This document shows, in pieces, positions 1 to 5,158 of a DNA stretch of 6,126 nucleotides (within the stretch, counting starts at the first letter, position 1; each line of letters opens with the position of its first letter). Location: positions 1-6,126 of the forward strand of contig JACCZO010000345.1 in NCBI GenBank assembly GCA_013695925.1. Direction: 5' to 3'. The notes beneath the pieces were generated by a model. The model saw only the letters and a program-made list of their open reading frames with translations. It made no database searches and had not been told where the DNA came from. The position numbers were made by a program, and so were the translations under genes. Source of the stretch: Chthoniobacterales bacterium. Lineage in GTDB: Bacteria > Verrucomicrobiota > Verrucomicrobiia > Chthoniobacterales > UBA10450.

Positions 1-2018
1 TGCGTGAACTTCGCGGCGTTCGAGAGAAGATTGAACAGACCCTGGCGCACCTTCGTTTGATCGGCGTGCATCTCGCCTAAATCCGCCGCGCGCTCGATGT
101 GCAGAGTGTTAGAGTTCTTCTCCACCATTGGCCGGACGGTAGACGCTACTTCATCGATCAAATTGGCCACATCGAAGCTCTCCAGAAACAGCTCCATTTT
201 CCCGGCTTCGATCTTCGAGAGATCGAGGATGTCGTTAATGAGCGCGAGCAGGTGCCGGCCCGCGCCGTTGATCTTCTCGAGGTCGGCGCCGAAGCCATCC
301 AACTTCCGTTCGATCGCTTCCTCCTGCAGCATCTCGGAGTAGCCCATGATGGCATTAAGCGGCGTGCGCAGTTCGTGGCTCATGTTGGCGAGAAACGCGC
401 TCTTCGCGCGGTTCGCCTGCTGGAGCGATTCCTCGTAGCGCTTGCGCTCCGTCACATCGCGCGCCGCCGCGAACACGCCCTGCAACTTTCGATCGCGATC
501 GTGAAATGTGCTCGCGTTGTACGAGACGACCGTTTCCTTGCCGTCGCGGGCGCGCGCCGTCAGCTCGTAGTCGCTCACCTTGCCTTCGCCCAGGACCAAC
601 TTGATCCCCGCTTCCGCTCGGTCCGGATCGGTGAAGTAGCCTTTGAATGGTGCGCCGATTAGCTCGTCCCGCGTGCAACCGGTGAGCGCCTCCATCTGCT
701 TGTTTACATCGGTAATGATGCCACGCGGATCGGTTGTGATCAGCGCGTCGATGTTCGATTCAATCAGCGAGCGCGTGTAGAACTGCTGGTCGCGCACGCG
801 TTGATCGAGCAGCAGCCGCTCGGCTTCGACTTGCTTCCGCGCGGTGTTATCGGTCCCGATTAAAAGATAACCGATGATCTCGCCTTGATCGTCGCGCAGC
901 GCAGTGACCGACACGATTGCGGGGAACCGGCTCTCATCCTTCCGGATATAAGTCAGCTCATAGATGTCCTCGATTCCGCGCGAAGCCTTGAAAACCAATG
1001 CTTCAAAGCCCGGCGCGATCCGCGTTCCCAACTCCGCGCTCAAAGCCTTCGCGCGCGCAATCACCTCCTGCGGATCAGAGATATCAGCCGGGGTGATCTT
1101 GTTCATCACTTCGCCAGCCGTGTAGCCGAGCATGCGTTCCGCGCCGACGTTGAAAATCTGAATCACGCCCTTCTCATCAGTCGCGATGCTCGAGAAGTTG
1201 GCGCTATTGAAAATCGCGCTCTGCAATGCCCCGGCTTTGAGCAGCGCTTCTTCCGCCCGTTTGCGCGCGGTGACGTCTTCCATCGCCAGGACGAGTAACT
1301 CTCCGTGATGCCCCGCCTCGAGCTTGCGGGCGTTGAGCAGCATCACGCGACGCCCGATCACGGGAAAGGTGTGCTCGAGTTCAAAGTCGTTGAACACCGA
1401 ACTCTTCGGCACAATGTCTTCGAGAAGAGTTCGCAGGCTGGGGATGTCCCACTGGCCGTTGCCCAACTCGTAGATCAGCTGGTTCTCGGTCTCTTCGGCA
1501 GAGACCTGAAAGGCCTGGTAAAACGCGCGGTTGCCCGAGCGCACGCGCAAGGTCGTATCGAGAATCAAGAGCGGCTCGCGCACCGTATCCACAATGTTCT
1601 GCGCGTAGGTCTCGATCGCCTTCAGATCCGCTTCGGAGCGTCGCCGCTCGGTCACATCTTCCATCGCGAGCACGAGCAACTCCGCATGGCTGCCCGCACG
1701 CAGCTTGCGACCGTTCAGCAGCATCACGCGCCGGCCAATGCTCGGGAAGGTATGCTCGAGCTCGAAGTCGTTAAAGACTGAGCTCGTCGGAATTACATCT
1801 TCCAAAAGGGTCCGCAGCGCCGGGATATCCCATTGCCCGTTGCCCAATTCGTAGATGAGGCGGTTTTCCGTCTCATGCGGAGAGACTTGGAATGTCTGGT
1901 AGAAAGCGCGGTTCGCACTGCGCACGCGCAACGCGGTGTCGAGCATCAGCAGCGGCTCGCGCACCGTATCCACGATGTCCTGCGCGTAGGTCTCGATCTC
2001 TTCGACGAATGGTTCCAT
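1..2018 (-). CDS. Multi-PAS sensor histidine kinase, C-terminus cut by window edge
   Basis: Two-component sensor kinase, expected to autophosphorylate on a histidine and pass the phosphate to a response regulator not seen here. The frame is open from ATG 2018 to the window edge and gives 672 residues. I see four PAS/PAC units: about residues 8-127, 135-254, 262-395 and 411-527. They end in DVTERRR, DVTARKR, DNTARKQ and DVTERKR. The HisKA domain follows (about 536-605), with the phospho-acceptor motif SHELRTPLN and His548 at 375-377. The N-box stretch NLLSNAAKFT (663-672) begins the ATPase domain; the G boxes lie outside the window. No signal peptide or membrane segment is visible, so it should be cytoplasmic. 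The first two PAS domains resemble those in CheB/CheR fusion proteins (ELGNGQWDIP, GRRVMLLN). ATG 2018 is chosen because GGAAGG lies 6 bases upstream, although the frame is open further. A C-terminal receiver domain cannot be excluded. The ligand is unknown. Confidence 0.93.
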   Translation of the reverse strand, partial: MEPFVEEIETYAQDIVDTVREPLLMLDTALRVRSANRAFYQTFQVSPHETENRLIYELGNGQWDIPALRTLLEDVIPTSSVFNDFELEHTFPSIGRRVMLLNGRKLRAGSHAELLVLAMEDVTERRRSEADLKAIETYAQNIVDTVREPLLILDTTLRVRSGNRAFYQAFQVSAEETENQLIYELGNGQWDIPSLRTLLEDIVPKSSVFNDFELEHTFPVIGRRVMLLNARKLEAGHHGELLVLAMEDVTARKRAEEALLKAGALQSAIFNSANFSSIATDEKGVIQIFNVGAERMLGYTAGEVMNKITPADISDPQEVIARAKALSAELGTRIAPGFEALVFKASRGIEDIYELTYIRKDESRFPAIVSVTALRDDQGEIIGYLLIGTDNTARKQVEAERLLLDQRVRDQQFYTRSLIESNIDALITTDPRGIITDVNKQMEALTGCTRDELIGAPFKGYFTDPDRAEAGIKLVLGEGKVSDYELTARARDGKETVVSYNASTFHDRDRKLQGVFAAARDVTERKRYEESLQQANRAKSAFLANMSHELRTPLNAIMGYSEMLQEEAIERKLDGFGADLEKINGAGRHLLALINDILDLSKIEAGKMELFLESFDVANLIDEVASTVRPMVEKNSNTLHIERAADLGEMHADQTKVRQGLFNLLSNAAKFT
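1257..1997 (-). repeat. Tandem duplication of a PAS domain within the kinase gene
   Basis: Residues 8-134 (1617-1997) and 135-254 (1257-1616) are head-to-tail copies with a period of 127 codons (381 bases). Aligned by eye without gaps, they differ at about 19 of 119 residues. Blocks such as TVREPLL, IYELGNGQWDIP and FNDFELEHTFP are identical. At DNA level, long stretches are nearly the same, for example around 1580-1617 and 1960-1997. The two later PAS domains are unrelated at this level, so this is a recent internal duplication and not general PAS similarity. Confidence 0.92.
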
Positions 2019-2024
2019 CAGATG

Positions 2025-2030
2025 CCTTCC
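2025..2030 (-). promoter_or_regulatory. Shine-Dalgarno site of the kinase gene
   Basis: Read on the minus strand, GGAAGG is followed by six bases and then the ATG at 2018. It decides the start: the same frame is open upstream to a stop at 2505-2507 and has an in-frame ATG at 2159, but the residues between 2159 and 2018 look non-coding (many Arg, Cys and Ser, no domain pattern). It is the clearest ribosome binding site in the window. Confidence 0.7.
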
Positions 2031-2159
2031 AAAGGCGACGCAACATACGCGGAGCTCGCGCTGGGTGCAGTCGATACTTTTCGGAACCTTAACGGGATCT
2101 CGTCGAACTGAACGCTGAGATGCTGATGAAAACCGACACGCTGTAGGATTCGCTCGCAT
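2031..2159. other. Gene-free leader upstream of the kinase
   Basis: I see no convincing coding signal here. A minus-strand frame opening after a stop at 2192-2194 ends in TGA at 2018-2020, overlapping the kinase ATG (TGATG). Its translation resembles no family I know. No good sigma-70 pair was found, although the kinase promoter should lie here or in the debris beyond. Confidence 0.4.
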
Positions 2160-2228
2160 CTCCAGAGTGCCGCCAAGTGTGGCGTCGCCGGTCACATGCA
2201 GGATGTCGAATTCGCCCGCGCCGAGACC
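2160..2228 (-). pseudogene. Scrap of an autotransporter-type beta-strand repeat gene
   Basis: On the minus strand, about 23 codons read GEFDILHVTGDATLGGTLE and flanking residues. The pattern 'F-D-x-L-x-V-T-G-x-A-x-L-G-G-T-L' is typical of the passenger-associated, autotransporter-type beta-helix repeats of large surface proteins. Nothing recognisable continues it on either side: downstream the frame turns into low-complexity sequence, and upstream the DNA belongs to a plus-strand remnant. There is no start or stop codon of its own. It is best read as a fossil piece of a surface-protein gene. The match is short and made from memory of the family, so chance resemblance is possible. Confidence 0.4.
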
Positions 2229-2229
2229 G

Positions 2230-2480
2230 GCGTTCGGAGTCAGCGGTGCCCTGGCTGATCCGACCCTCGAGCTGCACGACAGCAACGGCGCCCCGCTTGC
2301 CTCCAACGACAACTGGCGGAGCGACCAGGAGCGGAGATCGAAGCCACGACCCTTCAGCCTAACGACGACTTGGAGGCCGCCATCCTCCGCACCCTCGCAC
2401 CCGGCGCCTACACCGCGATCCTGCGCGGAGTCAGCGACGCCACCGGAGTGGGTTTGGTCGAGGCCTATAATTTGGATTGA
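2230..2480 (+). pseudogene. Frameshifted C-terminal end of a secreted/surface protein
   Basis: From 2230 the plus strand reads AFGVSGALADPTLELHDSN, then PLASNDNWRSDQ. It continues from 2331 in another frame as AEIEATTL, LAPGAYTAILRGVSDATG and VGLVEAYNLD, then TGA at 2478-2480. Together these make one continuous beta-sandwich C-terminal module, of the type found at the ends of large secreted proteins with repeat domains ('PTLELHD', 'NDNW', 'APGAYTAI', 'EAY-LD'). One missing base near 2328-2331 (expected Gln-Glu-Ala-Glu) explains the frame change. The usual upstream 'RAIGPSLS' part and the rest of the protein are absent, so about 83 codons of the 3' end remain. It keeps its natural stop. Either it is a true pseudogene fragment or, for the frameshift alone, a sequencing error; the missing 5' part cannot be an error. 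Confidence 0.7.
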
Positions 2481-2607
2481 GCCGGATATTTGGTTCGGCG
2501 GTAATCACTTGGCCGACTTGTTTCCGCTGCCGTTTCGGAAGAGCGCGAATGACCGCCTTCAATTCCGGCGTCAGCTCAACTCGCAATGTCCGCTTCGATG
2601 TCGCCAC
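2431..2607 (-). pseudogene. Possible truncated RelE/ParE-like toxin
   Basis: A 58-codon frame starts at GTG 2607, overlaps the antitoxin gene by 32 bases and ends at TGA 2431-2433. The first 42 codons include VELTPELKAVIRALPKRQRK, which resembles the opening strand and helix of RelE/ParE-superfamily mRNA-cleaving or gyrase-directed toxins. A short overlap just downstream of the antitoxin is the usual toxin position. From about 2480 the frame runs antisense through the end of the plus-strand surface-protein remnant, so its last 16 residues (Pro and Arg rich) are not toxin sequence. The catalytic C-terminal half would be missing, and the product should be inactive. The family call rests on position and a short pattern; it could be a spurious frame. 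Confidence 0.35.
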
Positions 2608-2854
2608 TGAAGATGGTCATTTTGCCGGCTTTGCGATGCCGCGCGATCCGCTGTTTCGTCCGGCGGACAAAGCGATCGAGTTCCTGCTCGGCCACGCCGT
2701 ATTCGTGAAGGGCATAATCGTCGGAATAGACCTGGACCGGTCGCAAGGCGATGACGCGGTCGCCGTGTAGAATGCCGATGTCTTCGCCCTTCGCCGCTCG
2801 TTTGAGCAGCGATGACAAATTGGCCCGGGATTGGGTGGGCGATAGCGTGGTCAT
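2576..2854 (-). CDS. Phd/YefM-type antitoxin
   Basis: A 92-residue protein whose N-terminus (LSPTQSRANLSSLLKRAAKG, then GILHGDRVIALRP) has the Phd/YefM pattern. This is a short strand, a helix carrying the conserved 'ARANLS--L' signature, and a beta hairpin ending in 'VIALRPV'. That part dimerises and binds DNA. The basic tail from about residue 60 (RRTKQRIARHRKAGK), followed by an acidic end, would be the toxin-wrapping segment. Members bind and neutralise a co-encoded toxin and repress their own promoter. The likely toxin frame overlaps its 3' end but looks truncated, which would leave an orphan antitoxin. The ATG at 2854 has no clear Shine-Dalgarno; a promoter-like pair just upstream suggests a nearly leaderless message. 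It lies 31 bases after the sulfotransferase stop on the same strand, so read-through from that operon is also possible. Confidence 0.8.
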   Translation of the reverse strand: MTTLSPTQSRANLSSLLKRAAKGEDIGILHGDRVIALRPVQVYSDDYALHEYGVAEQELDRFVRRTKQRIARHRKAGKMTIFSGDIEADIAS

Positions 2855-2860
2855 GCGTCG

Positions 2861-2889
2861 ATGTTAAGACGATATGGAGAGCAGCTCAA
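2861..2889 (-). promoter_or_regulatory. Candidate sigma-70 promoter of the antitoxin gene
   Basis: On the minus strand, TTGAGC (2884-2889) and TAACAT (2861-2866) are separated by exactly 17 bases. Each matches the consensus at four of six positions. The -10 box ends 6 bases before the ATG at 2854, so transcription would begin at or near the start codon. The -35 box overlaps the stop codon of the sulfotransferase gene. Matches this weak occur by chance; the spacing and position are what support it. Confidence 0.35.
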
Positions 2890-3818
2890 GTGCCGCATCT
2901 TTTCCCGAAACCTCCCTCGATGACCTGGAGACTCTGCAACTGCCGGCCGAGTTCGGCCTGGTCGTCCGCGTAATAGTCCTCCCATTTCCGGCGTTCTTCC
3001 GGCGTCAGCGGAGCGTATTTCTGGGCCTTGCTGTTGAATCGGTGATAGACCTCCTGCAGCGTCTTCGCCACCGCGGGCGATTTCAGGAGTTTGCCTACGC
3101 CCGGGAGCGCGGAGACTCCGTTGTAGAGACTCTGCGCGCTCGATTGCAGGAGTGGAAAACGCGGCGCGCGCGCTTCGTTCCTGCCCCTCTCGAGCTGCGG
3201 TTTGAAATCCGTCGCGACGTTCAGAAATTCATAGACGCCATGGCGGACGCGGTCGGGCTCGCGCCGGATAGCGTCGAATTGCACGACGAGGAAATTCTCC
3301 GCCGGGAACCGGTCGAGATACGGTTGGAGATGGCGCGCATAGCAGCCGATATCGCGCAGAAACGGATCTTCCATCATCTCGGCAAAAGTTTCCGGCAATG
3401 TCGCCACGACCGCGTTCCGGTTGTACCAATACCAGGAGTAGATCATCTCCACCGGCGGGCGCAGGCAGAGCAGCAGTTTCAGATCGGGCCGGTACGATTT
3501 GATCCGATCGGCCGCCTCTTGGGAGTAGAGATAGGAAGGGCAAAATTCTCCGCGAACGGAAAGCGCTCCGGCGGCGGCCGGGAATTGTTCGTGATACCAC
3601 GCCGGACCCCGCTCGAAGCAGCGCAGTTCCTTCCCGGCCATCCGGCGCAGAATGGTGTCGGCAAAATAGTAAACCTCCTTGTCCGGCGCGAACTCAATCT
3701 GCGGGTGAGCATCAAGCTGGGCCGAAAGCCAGGTCGTCCCGCATTTGGGCGCGCCGATGCCGATGAAATCGATGGCCGCGGTGGAAGTCATTATTTCAAG
3801 GGCGTGGCCATCGCTCAT
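2886..3818 (-). CDS. PAPS-dependent sulfotransferase
   Basis: A 310-residue sulfotransferase expected to move a sulfuryl group from PAPS to a hydroxyl or amino group, probably on a glycan, lipid or small molecule; the acceptor cannot be told. The 5'-phosphosulfate loop is GAPKCGTTWL (residues 22-31, Lys25). Next come DKEVYYF (46-52), matching the 'KE--YF' signature of heparan-sulfate-type and related bacterial sulfotransferases, and GEFCPSYLY (90-98). The 3'-phosphate site is RPPVEMIYSWYWYNR (120-134, Arg120 and Ser128). The conserved GCYARHLQPYLDRF (158-171) and LTPEERRKWEDYYADD near the C-terminus complete the fold. Length is normal and there is no signal peptide, so it acts in the cytoplasm. 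The ATG at 3818 overlaps the TGA of the upstream membrane-protein gene (ATGA), implying coupled translation. A second ATG at 3791 (residue 10) also precedes the whole fold; neither has a strong Shine-Dalgarno. Confidence 0.93.
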   Translation of the reverse strand: MSDGHALEIMTSTAAIDFIGIGAPKCGTTWLSAQLDAHPQIEFAPDKEVYYFADTILRRMAGKELRCFERGPAWYHEQFPAAAGALSVRGEFCPSYLYSQEAADRIKSYRPDLKLLLCLRPPVEMIYSWYWYNRNAVVATLPETFAEMMEDPFLRDIGCYARHLQPYLDRFPAENFLVVQFDAIRREPDRVRHGVYEFLNVATDFKPQLERGRNEARAPRFPLLQSSAQSLYNGVSALPGVGKLLKSPAVAKTLQEVYHRFNSKAQKYAPLTPEERRKWEDYYADDQAELGRQLQSLQVIEGGFGKRCGT

Positions 3819-4951
3819 TTGGCGGACTTCAGGTTCTCCTCCGTCTTTTTGATTTTGCCGGAAGCGAAGCTCCGCACCGGCGGCAGAATGTCTTTGAAGG
3901 TGGCGCCGTAAATGTCCAGGACGGTGAGAAACAATCCGCAGACCAATGGCCCGATAATAAACCCGATCGGCCCGAAGAGAAACAACCCGCCTAACGTTCC
4001 GACGAGAATGAGCAGGTCGGGCATTTTTGCATCTTTCCCGACCAGCCGCGGGCGCAGCACATTATCGATCGTGCCCACGACCGCCGCGCACCAGGCGAGG
4101 AGCAGGATAGCGGCCAGGGTTTTGCCAATGATAAAAAGATAAATCACCGCCGGCACCCAGACGAGGGCCGCGCCGATCCCGGGCACGACCGAGAGCACGG
4201 CCATGATCGTGCCCCAGAAAGCGGCGCCGTCGAGGCCCGCAACCCAAAAGCCAATCCCCGCGAGTGCGCCCTGGATCATGCCGATGACGAGCGTGCCCTT
4301 GATCGTCGCCCGCGTGACCGAGCTGAGCCGTTCCAGCAGCCGCTGCTCGTCTTGGTGATCGAGCGGGACGTAGTAGAAAATTCTTTCGAGGATGGAACGC
4401 CCGTCGCGCAAAAAGAAAAACATCGCGTAGAGCATGACAAAGAGGTTGAGCAAGAAAGTGGCGGTACCGGCGGTGAGATTGGTCGCGCCCGCGACGAGAT
4501 AGGCACCCGTCGCCTTGGCGATCTTGGCCGCGCTATCCGCAATCTGTTCCTGCTGCGGAACGTAGTCGGCGAGCGACGGGAAACGCTCGACCAGCCAGTC
4601 ATGCGCATTAAAGGCGGTGGCCGAGCCAAGATGATCCTTGACCCACGGGATGGCGTCGTTGCTGATCGAGATCGCCTGTTTCACCACCACTCCGATGAAG
4701 GCGCTGATCGGGCCCGCCACCAAAACGAAAAGAAGCAGCAGCGTGAGCGCGGCGGCGAGCGATTTGCGCCCGCGCAACATCAGCGTCGTCCAGCGATAAA
4801 GCGGGCGAAACAGGCCGGCGAGCAGGGCCCCGAGGAGAAGCGGCTTGAGGAAGGGCCAGGTGACCTGGAGAAACAGGATCGTGACCCCGAGCACCAGGAG
4901 GAGAACAAACGCCGTCCGAAAACTCGCGCGACTGACATTGGCCCGTTCCAT
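3815..4951 (-). CDS. AI-2E/PerM family membrane transporter
   Basis: An integral inner-membrane protein of the AI-2E transporter (PerM/YdiK/TqsA) superfamily. Members export or exchange small molecules or ions (TqsA with autoinducer-2, others with Na+/H+); the substrate here is not known. From ATG 4951 it has 378 residues, the usual length. Hydrophobic segments lie at about residues 13-29, 33-48, 66-90, 164-180, 216-238, 243-273, 276-293 and 313-346, with a soluble loop at about 95-160 between the third and fourth. Family motifs are VVPGIGA (255-261), IDNVLRPRLVG (295-305) and the Gly-rich GTLGGLFLFGPIGFIIGPL (318-336). A longer form from TTG 4987 would add 12 residues (Pro and Leu rich); I prefer the ATG because it leaves a normal short N-terminus, but neither has a clear Shine-Dalgarno. 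It is the first gene of the minus-strand operon with the sulfotransferase. Confidence 0.9.
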   Translation of the reverse strand: MERANVSRASFRTAFVLLLVLGVTILFLQVTWPFLKPLLLGALLAGLFRPLYRWTTLMLRGRKSLAAALTLLLLFVLVAGPISAFIGVVVKQAISISNDAIPWVKDHLGSATAFNAHDWLVERFPSLADYVPQQEQIADSAAKIAKATGAYLVAGATNLTAGTATFLLNLFVMLYAMFFFLRDGRSILERIFYYVPLDHQDEQRLLERLSSVTRATIKGTLVIGMIQGALAGIGFWVAGLDGAAFWGTIMAVLSVVPGIGAALVWVPAVIYLFIIGKTLAAILLLAWCAAVVGTIDNVLRPRLVGKDAKMPDLLILVGTLGGLFLFGPIGFIIGPLVCGLFLTVLDIYGATFKDILPPVRSFASGKIKKTEENLKSAK

Positions 4952-5104
4952 CGAGGGCAGTATGAGCGGAGGAGCGCCCAGTGCCAACCCCGAGCGCGAC
5001 GATTATTCGGCCAGCAGCCGCGCCGAGACAAAAATCTGGCGCGGCCGGATCACGCCGCGACGCTGCAGGTGTGCGGGAACGCGAAGAGGAGGGCAAAACA
5101 ATAT

Positions 5105-5123
5105 CGGTTTGGTTTGCCAACCG
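5105..5123. promoter_or_regulatory. Inverted repeat in the divergent intergenic region
   Basis: CGGTTTGG, a TTTG loop, and CCAACCG can form a 7-pair stem with one bulged T. It sits 35 bases before the plus-strand gene and about 150 bases before the minus-strand operon. It could be an operator half-site pair or a leader hairpin. It has no U-tract on either strand fit for a terminator. No regulator is encoded nearby to match it. Confidence 0.25.
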
Positions 5124-5140
5124 CCGAGGAATCGCGGATC

Positions 5141-5153
5141 AACGCTGAGCGTT
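5141..5153. promoter_or_regulatory. Perfect 13-base palindrome next to the plus-strand start
   Basis: AACGCT-G-AGCGTT is a perfect palindrome with 6-base arms, ending 5 bases before the ATG at 5159. It covers the only weak ribosome-binding-like bases (TGAG). A protein bound here, or a small hairpin in the message, would affect expression of the downstream gene. Its role is inferred from position only. Confidence 0.3.
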
Positions 5154-5158
5154 TTCGA

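Noticed and set aside
99..1781. Several plus-strand frames across the kinase region
   Set aside because: The minus-strand frame encodes four PAS domains and a HisKA domain without interruption. The plus-strand frames are its shadows; similar segments recur near 1305-1781 and 1833-2111 only because the PAS domain is duplicated.
2018..2194. Minus-strand frame of about 57 codons ending in TGA overlapping the kinase ATG
   Set aside because: It has no start codon with a ribosome binding site, no recognisable family, and covers the autotransporter-type scrap in another frame. The TGATG overlap is probably chance.
2481..2499. Possible small hairpin (GCCG ... CGGC) after the surface-protein remnant
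   Set aside because: The stem is only 4-5 pairs with an 11-base loop and no U-tract, too weak to call a terminator.
2874..3911. Plus-strand open frame of 345 codons
   Set aside because: It is antisense to the sulfotransferase, which has PAPS-binding motifs and an operon start overlap. The plus-strand translation shows no domain pattern.
4951..4987. TTG start at 4987 for the AI-2E family gene
   Set aside because: It would add 12 residues of unremarkable sequence, and the upstream bases offer only a weak G-rich stretch. The ATG at 4951 fits the family's usual short N-terminus, though the TTG cannot be excluded.
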